From Holophagae bacterium (GTDB taxonomy: Bacteria > Acidobacteriota > Holophagae > Acanthopleuribacterales > Acanthopleuribacteraceae): a stretch of DNA of 64,000 nucleotides. Location: contig JAUIFE010000007.1 of the NCBI GenBank assembly GCA_030429565.1, positions 186,001 through 250,000 on the forward strand, given 5' to 3'. The notes below the pieces were generated by a model. The model did not search any database. It had not been told where the DNA came from and saw only the letters and a program-made list of their open reading frames with translations. A program made the translations under genes and the position numbers. This document shows positions 56,329 through 64,000 of this stretch, one piece after another; the first letter of the stretch is position 1, and the number at the start of each line of letters is the position of its first letter.

Positions 56329-56515
56329 GGGTACCTCCTCGGTAACCTGTTGCGGATCGGATCCGCCTTATCTTTTGTTAAGCGCAAACCGGCATTCTAT
56401 CCGGTGATCGATGACGGCGGTTTTTTAGTGATGGGTAGCGGCTTCGGTTGGAAGCAGCGTGGTCTTGGCGTTGCCTGTGTTATGCTTGCCCGGCAGTGAT
56501 TTCAAGGGGGAAACC

Positions 56516-57265
56516 ATGCAGGGACGGCACTATTTAGTCACCGGCGGCAGCGCCGGGATAGGCCTCGATTGTGTTTCATTATTGGTCGATCAAGGGGCCC
56601 GGGTCCATGTCGTCGCACGCGGCCAATCCGGTTTGGACGAAGTAAAGGCGCGTTTTGGCGATGCGGTTACTACGGTGGCGGCCGATTTGGCCGAAACGGA
56701 AGCGGTTGACCAGGTGGCCCGGCATTTGACCGACCACCAAGTGACCGCGCTCGATGGTTTGGTTGTGAATGCGGCCAAGTACGGCTTTCGCAGTTTGAGT
56801 GTGTCGCCGACGAGTGAGCTCCAAGCCTATTTTCAGGTAAATGTGATTAGCACCATTCAATTAATCAACATGGCACTGCCGCGTTTGCGCGCCGGCCAAG
56901 GCCGTTCCATTGTGTGTGTTTCCTCGACGCTGTCGACGCGTCCGATTGCTGGGACTGGTGCCTATGCCGCTTCAAAAGCCGCGCTCAATTCGCTGGTTCA
57001 GACCTATGCGCTTGAATGTGCGACCGACCAAATTCGCGTTAATGCCGTGCTGCCAGGCGTGGTCGATACCGATATCCACGAGCCGCAAACGGACCAAGAC
57101 CCACCGCGAGCCGAGAAAATGGCCGCCTTGGGACCCCAGCACCCTTTGGGACGGGTTGGTCGGGTGCGCGATGTCTCGTCCATGATTCTTTTTTTGCTCG
57201 GTGAGCAGAGTGCTTGGACGACGGGTTCCTTATACAATGTGGACGGCGGCATCAGTTTGGTTTGA
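56516..57265 (+). CDS. Short-chain dehydrogenase/reductase
   Basis: The 249-residue Rossmann protein has the cofactor motif TGGSAGIG (residues 9-16), NAAKYG, the catalytic Ser in CVSSTLS, and YAASKAA. It ends with the family C-terminus NVDGGISLV. The substrate cannot be deduced. The next two genes, a pterin-synthase homologue and Maf, overlap or nearly overlap and probably share its transcript, so a pteridine substrate (sepiapterin reductase-like) is a possibility but is only inference. The start is ATG at 56516 with GGGGG upstream. Confidence 0.88.
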   Translation: MQGRHYLVTGGSAGIGLDCVSLLVDQGARVHVVARGQSGLDEVKARFGDAVTTVAADLAETEAVDQVARHLTDHQVTALDGLVVNAAKYGFRSLSVSPTSELQAYFQVNVISTIQLINMALPRLRAGQGRSIVCVSSTLSTRPIAGTGAYAASKAALNSLVQTYALECATDQIRVNAVLPGVVDTDIHEPQTDQDPPRAEKMAALGPQHPLGRVGRVRDVSSMILFLLGEQSAWTTGSLYNVDGGISLV

Positions 57266-57292
57266 TCTGTGCCGTCGGAGAGAGGGGGGCTT

Positions 57293-57697
57293 TTGCCCAA
57301 AATAGTTTTTGTTCGCAAGGTGTCTTTTCACGCCCATCACCATTACGCCCTGCCGCACTTGAGTGCGGCTGACAATCATGCGCGCTTTGGCGACGCCGCC
57401 GTGCCACACCGTCATTTGTGGTCGGTCACGGTTTGGTTAAGCGGCCAACCCGATCCAGCGACAGGAATGGTTGTCGATTTGCCCGAGGTGGATCGCATCC
57501 TTCGAGAGCAGGTGGTGGACCGGTTTGACGGGCGCCATCTCAATGTCGTTGATCCGGTTTTTAGCGCGCGTCAACCCAGCACCGAAACGCTGGCGATGGT
57601 GTTGGCTGACCGCTTGGCGCCGATGTTTGCGCCGGCGCAACTCGAGCGCTTGCGCGTCGCGGAAGCCGATGATCTCTATGCGGAGTGGTGGCGATGA
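57293..57697 (+). CDS. 6-pyruvoyl-tetrahydropterin synthase/QueD homologue without cysteine
   Basis: The 134-residue protein keeps the zinc histidines: FHAHH, and HRH in place of HGH. PDPATGMVVDLPEVD and QPSTETLAMV fit the PTPS/QueD fold. It contains no Cys at all, so the catalytic cysteine is missing, and the usual DH of the catalytic triad reads DG (FDGRHLN). Activity as a true PTPS or CPH4 synthase is therefore doubtful. The start is TTG at 57293, close to a G-rich site; GTG at 57269 would add eight residues. Its stop overlaps the Maf start by four bases. Confidence 0.78.
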   Translation: MPKIVFVRKVSFHAHHHYALPHLSAADNHARFGDAAVPHRHLWSVTVWLSGQPDPATGMVVDLPEVDRILREQVVDRFDGRHLNVVDPVFSARQPSTETLAMVLADRLAPMFAPAQLERLRVAEADDLYAEWWR

Positions 57698-58290
57698 CGG
57701 CGGTGCAGCTACCGCCGCTGCTGTTGGCCTCGGGGAGCCGCTACAAAAAAGCCCAGTTGGCGCGACTCGGTTTGCCTTTTGACGCGCAAGCGGCGGATGT
57801 TGACGAAACGCCGGTGGCGGATCTGTCGCCGCGTGACAATGCGTTGCGCCTGGCGGCCGATAAGGCGCAGGCCTTAGCGCCGGCATTTCCCGAGCATCTG
57901 ATCATCGGGGCCGATCAAGTGTTGGCATTCGAAAACAAAATCCTGCACAAACCGGGCACGCCGGCTCGAACCTTGGCCCAATTACAACAACTGCGTGGCA
58001 AACGTCACAGGTTACACACGGCGGTCTATTTATTATGTAGCGCCCGTGATTGGCGACAATCTTTTTGCGTAGACGCCGATTTGACCTTCTACGCTGACCT
58101 AAGCGATGCCTGGCTGACGGCCATGATCGCAGAAGATGCAACCACGGACTGTGTCGGCGGCTATAAATACGAGCGTCGCGGGATCGCCCTGATGGAGAAA
58201 GTCGAAACGTCCGATCCCAACGCGATTGTCGGCTTGCCTTTGCTGGAACTGACGGCGCGACTGCGGGCCTGGGGTTACTTCGCCGGTTGA
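57694..58290 (+). CDS. Maf-family nucleoside triphosphate pyrophosphatase
   Basis: The 198-residue protein has LLASGSRYKKAQLARLGLPF at the N-terminus, IGADQVLAF and the GKRHRLHTAVYL segment, which are the Maf signatures. Maf proteins hydrolyse non-canonical or canonical nucleotides to monophosphates, and were linked to septum inhibition. Substrate (dTTP/UTP or m7GTP) is not predictable; the second position of the usual SxSxRR motif reads SGSRYK. The start is ATG at 57694, overlapping the upstream stop, with GGAG nearby. Confidence 0.85.
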   Translation: MTAVQLPPLLLASGSRYKKAQLARLGLPFDAQAADVDETPVADLSPRDNALRLAADKAQALAPAFPEHLIIGADQVLAFENKILHKPGTPARTLAQLQQLRGKRHRLHTAVYLLCSARDWRQSFCVDADLTFYADLSDAWLTAMIAEDATTDCVGGYKYERRGIALMEKVETSDPNAIVGLPLLELTARLRAWGYFAG

Positions 58291-59362
58291 CAGCGAGGAA
58301 GTGCGGGTCGTTATTGTCCTTTATTCCCAACTTTTCCGCGTTTTGAGAAAGTACGGGTTAACATGGGTGTGGTTATTGTAACGCTCTGGTAAAGGTTGGT
58401 TTGTTGGGGCACCCAGACGCCGCGTGTTGACAAGGTTGGTTGTTTTTTCGGTTATCTCTAATGAAAACCGAGATTTGAGCCGAATCAAAAGCCATGATTT
58501 TCCGTTTCTATTTGCAGTAAGCCCGGTGCCGGCGTTTGACGCAGCGTGAATCGTCCGGCGGGATTGGAAAGGATCGGCGTGTCCCATCGACGCAAACAAC
58601 GACAGCAGCCCGGCTTGAGCCGAACAATGGTGCGGAGAAACGCGCTAAAGAAGGTGAAAGGCAAAGGCGGGTGTCGGCATCGAGGATGGGAATGCGGGGA
58701 TTACCGTGTCGGGCCAAAAAGGTATGTCCTGGTTTGGCGTGATTTGCGGGCGGAACCTGCGTTTGCGGCGATGCAGAAGTGGTTTGATAGAACGAGTTGG
58801 GGGCGATTTGTCCAGAAAAAAAGTAAAAAATTGCAAAAAAATCGCAACCGGGGGTCGCCAACGCTTGTCAAATTAGGTGAGCGACATTAAGATACTGTAC
58901 GATGCGGGAGTCACTTGTTTTTGACCCAGACCCCCTTTTCCGAACGCGGAAAGACAATCTGAGTGGTCAATCAATACCCCGGCTTGAGTGCAAGCACCAG
59001 TTACGTTATCTCAATGCGTTGTGTCCCGACAAAAATCGTGAACGAGATTTGAGTTCCTTTCCTGTTCGACCGATAGAGGTACTGAAGTTTAGAGGCGAGC
59101 TATTCAGCTAATGATTTTATCAAAAAACCGTCATTTGCAACAAAGATCCTCATCCCAGCATGCGAACACGAAAAGGTTTGATTCCCTCAAGTCCTCCGCG
59201 ATTACCATGAAGCAATCCCATTGGGCTCCCAGATGAGTCCACGTTTTATCCATTCCTCACCAAGGATGGCCATGGGGTTTTGCCCCGAAGACGAGTCTGT
59301 AGCGGGTTCGGAATAGTTGTCGCTTTGCCTGGGTTTTAAGAGGCATCGCGCAAAATGGCGAG
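58291..59362. other. Long gap upstream of rpoD, 1072 bp
   Basis: No gene is called. A 114-codon Arg/Lys-rich frame at 58546-58890 and a minus-strand frame opposite it lack ribosome-binding sites and motifs. A good sigma-70 promoter lies at 58865-58893. AT-rich A-tracts precede it at 58817-58846 and could act as an UP-like or curved element. If this promoter drives rpoD, the 5' leader would be about 460 bases. Confidence 0.5.
58865..58893 (+). promoter_or_regulatory. Sigma-70 promoter candidate upstream of rpoD
   Basis: TTGTCA (58865-58870) and TAAGAT (58888-58893) are spaced by 17 bases. They match the consensus at five and four of six positions, with A-rich sequence just upstream. The next plus-strand gene is rpoD. 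Confidence 0.5.
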
Positions 59363-61120
<1,758 letters not shown>

Positions 61121-61156
61121 ACGACCAAGTTCGGTTACAATCACGCCAACAGGAAG

Positions 61157-61176
61157 GCCCCCGTTTGGGGGCTTTT
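61157..61176 (+). terminator. Rho-independent terminator after rpoD
   Basis: GCCCCC and GGGGGC form a six-base-pair stem with a GTTT loop, followed by TTTTCTTATTTT. It starts 37 bases after the rpoD stop codon. Confidence 0.85.
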
Positions 61177-61239
61177 CTTATTTTGTCCGCGTCTTGGGCG
61201 CGGCAGTCGGGCGCTTTGTCGTGCCGAGGGAGATCTTCA

Positions 61240-62169
61240 TTGCCGATTTTGCTGCTTTTGTGCCTGTGGCAGGCGCCGGCCGCCGCCGAGGTCGACGCTT
61301 TTTTTGCGTTGGTCCGTCAAGGTGATGCCGACCCGGTGACCGCGTTTCTTGGACAACATCCCCAGGCGGTGACTTGGCGGAACCAAAAAGGTTGGACCGC
61401 TTTGACGGTTGCCGCCGACGCTGGTCGCACCGAAATGATTGCCCCGTTGGTAGAACAGGGTGCCGACATCGGCGTTGTGGTGGGACGTAGCGGTTGGCAG
61501 CCGTTGCTTTACGCCGCACTGCGAGGCCATCGCGAAACGCTTTTGCGTTTAATTGAATTCGGTGCCGACGTCAATTTTCAAGACAACCGCGGCCTGACCG
61601 CCGCCATGTTGGCCGCCTATAGCGAAGATGTCGATGTGCTCGCTGCTTTGACCAGCGCGGGCGCCGACCTGAGTCTGTGCAATGCTAAGGGCGAAAACGC
61701 CCTACTCTTCGCTTGTGAGCGCGCCAACGCCCAGGTGGTCGCCTTTTTGTTGAGCCAAGGTGTGCCGGTGAATGCTGTCGATGCGGATGGTAATACCGCC
61801 TTGCTGCGGCTGGCGCCGAAGGGCCATCACGGTGCCGTTGCGTTGCTTTTGCGCGAAGGCGCCGATGTACAGGTCCAGAACAATCAAGGCCAATCGGCGC
61901 TGATGCTGGCGGCACGTGGCGGCCACCAAGCCGTGTTCCAGCTATTGCTCGAAAAAGGCGTTGATTTGAATTTGCGTGATGTGAAGGGTGAAGGTGTGGC
62001 GTTTTATGCGTTTCGCAACGGTTATGCGCCCCTTGCGCGCGTGTTGGTTCAGTGCGGTTTTGAGCGCGACTTGCCCAACCACGCAGGGCAAACGCTGCGA
62101 GCCCTGGCCGCGCGCAAGCGCTTTGATCTCGACGCCGATGTCAGTGGTCAGGTGGTTTGGCTGCGATGA
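61240..62169 (+). CDS. Exported ankyrin-repeat protein
   Basis: The 309-residue protein begins with a signal sequence (LPILLLLCLWQAPAAA) and continues with about eight ankyrin repeats: QKGWTALTVAADAGRTEMIA, LLYAALRGHRETLLRLIEFG, DNRGLTAAMLAAYSEDVDVL, and so on. It is likely periplasmic and binds other proteins. The start is TTG at 61240, preceded by GGGAG at seven bases; an earlier frame start lies inside the rpoD terminator. Its stop overlaps the start of the KAS III gene by four bases. Confidence 0.82.
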   Translation: MPILLLLCLWQAPAAAEVDAFFALVRQGDADPVTAFLGQHPQAVTWRNQKGWTALTVAADAGRTEMIAPLVEQGADIGVVVGRSGWQPLLYAALRGHRETLLRLIEFGADVNFQDNRGLTAAMLAAYSEDVDVLAALTSAGADLSLCNAKGENALLFACERANAQVVAFLLSQGVPVNAVDADGNTALLRLAPKGHHGAVALLLREGADVQVQNNQGQSALMLAARGGHQAVFQLLLEKGVDLNLRDVKGEGVAFYAFRNGYAPLARVLVQCGFERDLPNHAGQTLRALAARKRFDLDADVSGQVVWLR

Positions 62170-63158
62170 GAAAACCGCCTGCCTCTGTTCACATTGCCGG
62201 CTGCGGTCACTACCTGCCGGAACGGGTGATTACCAATGCGCAATTGGAAGAACGTTGGCAACTGGCACAAGGCTGGATTCAGCGTCGCACCGGCATTGAG
62301 GCGCGCCCTTGGGCGACGCCGCAACAAGCGACCAGTGATCTGGCCATCGGGGCGGGTCGCCAGGCTTTGGCGCAGGCGCAGATCGCGCCGGACAGCGTTG
62401 ATTTGGTGATTCTCGCCACCAGCACACCCGACCACTTACTGCCGCCCACCGCACCCTATGTGGCCGCAAAACTCGGTTGCACGCGCGCCGGCGCTTTTGA
62501 TTTGGCCGGGGCCTGTTGCGGTTTTCTCTATGGCATGAGTATGGCCGAGAGCCACGTTGCTTTGCGCCGGCAAACCGTACTGGTGATTGGGGCCAACCTA
62601 CTATCGCGGCGCCTAAAGCCCGACGACCCCGCCACCGCTTGTTTGTTTGCCGACGCCGCCGGGGCGGTCGTCCTACAACCCAGCGAGCGTGAAACCGGCC
62701 TAATGGGGCTGGCGCAAGGCGCCGACGGCACCCAATGGGATACGATCATGATTGCCGAAGGCGGCTCGCGCACGAATTTTGGCGCCGGTACTTGGAAACG
62801 GCGTGGTCACTTAATGACCATGAAAAACGGCGCCTCGTTGTTTCGCGAGGCGGTCCACGATATGGCGACGGTCGGCCGGCAAGCTTTAGGCGACGCGGCG
62901 TTGACGATTGAGGATATCGATTGGTGGATTCCGCACCAAGCCAACGGGCGTCTCATTGAGGAGGCGCGCAAGGCCCTGGCGGTGCCGGTTGCCAAAACGC
63001 AAAACCGCGTGGCGCATTTTGGCAACAGTTCGGCCGCGACCATCCCTGTGGTGCTTTCGGCGGCGGTGGCTGACGGCGAGATACTTCGCGGGCAGACATT
63101 GTTGCTGACCGCTGTTGGTGCCGGTATGTTGCGGATGGGATTGGTATGGCGTTATTAG
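62166..63158 (+). CDS. fabH: 3-oxoacyl-ACP synthase III family protein
   Basis: The 330-residue thiolase-fold enzyme has the catalytic triad: Cys near residue 117 (GACCGFLYG), His in WIPHQANGR and Asn in HFGNSSAATIP. Family landmarks IAGCGHYLPER, RTGIEARPW and FADAAGAVVL are present. FabH starts fatty-acid synthesis by condensing acetyl-CoA with malonyl-ACP. No fab genes are adjacent, so it may be a paralogue for a special acyl primer; the symbol is a family-level name. The start is ATG at 62166, overlapping the ankyrin stop. Confidence 0.85.
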   Translation: MRKPPASVHIAGCGHYLPERVITNAQLEERWQLAQGWIQRRTGIEARPWATPQQATSDLAIGAGRQALAQAQIAPDSVDLVILATSTPDHLLPPTAPYVAAKLGCTRAGAFDLAGACCGFLYGMSMAESHVALRRQTVLVIGANLLSRRLKPDDPATACLFADAAGAVVLQPSERETGLMGLAQGADGTQWDTIMIAEGGSRTNFGAGTWKRRGHLMTMKNGASLFREAVHDMATVGRQALGDAALTIEDIDWWIPHQANGRLIEEARKALAVPVAKTQNRVAHFGNSSAATIPVVLSAAVADGEILRGQTLLLTAVGAGMLRMGLVWRY

Positions 63159-64000
63159 CCGAGGAAGTCCAACAAGCTCTGGGTGTTTATGGTGCGTTGT
63201 GAGCGTAGTTGTGCGTTGATCGTATTTTGAACCTGCTCTAGCGAAATGATTTCTTCGGCCAAGTCAGCGTCTTCCAACTGAGACAACACCGAGGTGAGGT
63301 TTTCCTCGAAAATGCCGTACTCGTCGCGTTCCGAGATTAAGCGCACATTGCGCGTGCCGACTTCCGACACGGTTTCGTTAATCCGTTCGCTGGTGGGGCG
63401 CAGGCGTGGCAATTCGGCGGTGACGGCCGCTTCATCGTTGTTGCGGAAGGCCGTTTCCAAGTTGGTCAGGATCTCAATCATGTCGGTTGGGTCGCCGGGA
63501 CCGGTTGGCCCGTAGGCGATGTCGGAACCGATGAAGTTGGTGGCGATGGTATCGGTTTCGTTGATGCGTGCCTGAGTAATTGTGGTATTGCCGGAATAAA
63601 CCGTACCGGTTGCGTCAAAGGGTTGCACGTCGACAAGGGTGCCTGAGAAAAGGTAATCGCCCTCGTGGCGAGTGTTGAGACGATTGATGATTTGCTCGCG
63701 ATACTCGGCAATCTCATCGGCAATGGTTTCCCGCTCCAAATCGTCGTTGAGGTGCGAGGAGCCTTGCATGGCCACCTCACGGGCGGCGTCAAAGGCATCG
63801 CGAATGCTGCCGAGTGCCGTTTCAATTGCTTGGTTGCGTTGCAACAAATGTTCGACGTTTTTCTCAAAAGCCTGGTTCTGCTTGAGCTGGTTTTTGGTTT
63901 CCTCAATGCGGGTGAAGTGGATGGGATCGTCGGAACCGCGATTGACCTTTTTACCGGTGGCAATGTGCTCGAGAATTTCGCTTTGTTCGAAGCTGGAACG
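63155..64000 (-). CDS. flgL: Flagellar hook-associated protein FlgL (N-terminus missing)
   Basis: The frame is open to the right edge, so the N-terminus lies outside the window. The visible part shows HIATGKKVNRGSDDP (flagellin/FlgL-type signature), NTRHEGDYLFSGT, and the C-terminal helical segment DADLAEEIISLEQVQNTINA, followed by SLLDFLG. FlgL joins the hook to the flagellin filament as HAP3. It would be exported by the flagellar apparatus. Its stop overlaps that of the convergent KAS III gene by four bases. FlgK is expected just beyond the edge but is not seen. Confidence 0.9.
   Translation of the reverse strand, partial: RSSFEQSEILEHIATGKKVNRGSDDPIHFTRIEETKNQLKQNQAFEKNVEHLLQRNQAIETALGSIRDAFDAAREVAMQGSSHLNDDLERETIADEIAEYREQIINRLNTRHEGDYLFSGTLVDVQPFDATGTVYSGNTTITQARINETDTIATNFIGSDIAYGPTGPGDPTDMIEILTNLETAFRNNDEAAVTAELPRLRPTSERINETVSEVGTRNVRLISERDEYGIFEENLTSVLSQLEDADLAEEIISLEQVQNTINAQLRSQRTINTQSLLDFLG

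Noticed and set aside
58546..58890. 114-codon plus-strand frame upstream of rpoD
   Set aside because: Arg/Lys-rich, no ribosome-binding site, contains an A-tract region and no family resemblance.

Overview
The window looks like a chromosomal segment of a Gram-negative, flagellated bacterium. Supporting features are an outer-membrane Omp85 barrel, a GT9 heptosyltransferase, a type VI secretion spike and FlgL. GC content is moderately high, except for an AT-richer stretch around 26.4-29.7 kb. Most coding genes were placed by protein motifs read from the translation. The mix of a Ser/Thr kinase with TPR tail, a TIGR02270-type T6SS gene, fused thiDE and HemJ-based haem synthesis would fit an Acidobacteriota member (Acanthopleuribacter-like), but that placement is inference.

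Layout: 0-6.4 kb holds a truncated helix-hairpin-helix protein with a Lys/Ala tail, glyoxalase II, a GGDEF/EAL protein and a calcineurin-like phosphoesterase. From 6.4 to 12.0 kb on the minus strand runs a thiamine operon, thiC-thiO-thiS-thiG-thiDE, covering both the pyrimidine and thiazole branches and their coupling. From 12.3 to 18.1 kb runs a haem operon, hemA-hemC-hemD-hemL-hemE-hemJ, lacking only hemB among the early steps. From 18.3 to 26.3 kb are a DUF3187-like exported protein, a methyltransferase, HrpB, an adenosine-deaminase-like enzyme, a CoA-pyrophosphatase-type Nudix protein and two unrecognised proteins. From 26.3 to 33.3 kb the sequence is looser and accessory in character: TPR protein, small acidic protein, membrane protein, secreted lipase, an FhaA-N-like protein and a zinc-metallopeptidase-like protein.

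From 33.3 to 43.7 kb lies a T6SS spike island: a Ser/Thr kinase, an unknown protein, a DUF6484-like spike protein, VgrG behind a good sigma-54 promoter match, a DUF2169 adaptor, a DUF4150 PAAR-like tip and a TIGR02270 protein. No baseplate, sheath or membrane-complex genes and no obvious toxin are present, so it would depend on a core T6SS elsewhere. From 43.7 to 46.1 kb is a minus-strand cluster of an AlkB-like dioxygenase, a KAP-family P-loop ATPase and two tandem paralogous small membrane proteins, a possible uncharacterised membrane-linked module.

From 46.3 to 53.2 kb is the most striking gene: one 2084-residue polypeptide that begins like TamB (inner-membrane anchor plus beta-repeat domain) and ends in POTRA domains and an Omp85/TamA barrel, preceded by a TPR lipoprotein-sized periplasmic protein. 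From 53.5 to 64 kb are a heptosyltransferase, maiA, a nucleotidyltransferase, an SDR, a cysteine-free PTPS homologue, Maf, rpoD with a promoter and terminator, an exported ankyrin protein, a KAS III enzyme and a partial flgL. No tRNA, rRNA, CRISPR array or insertion sequence was seen.
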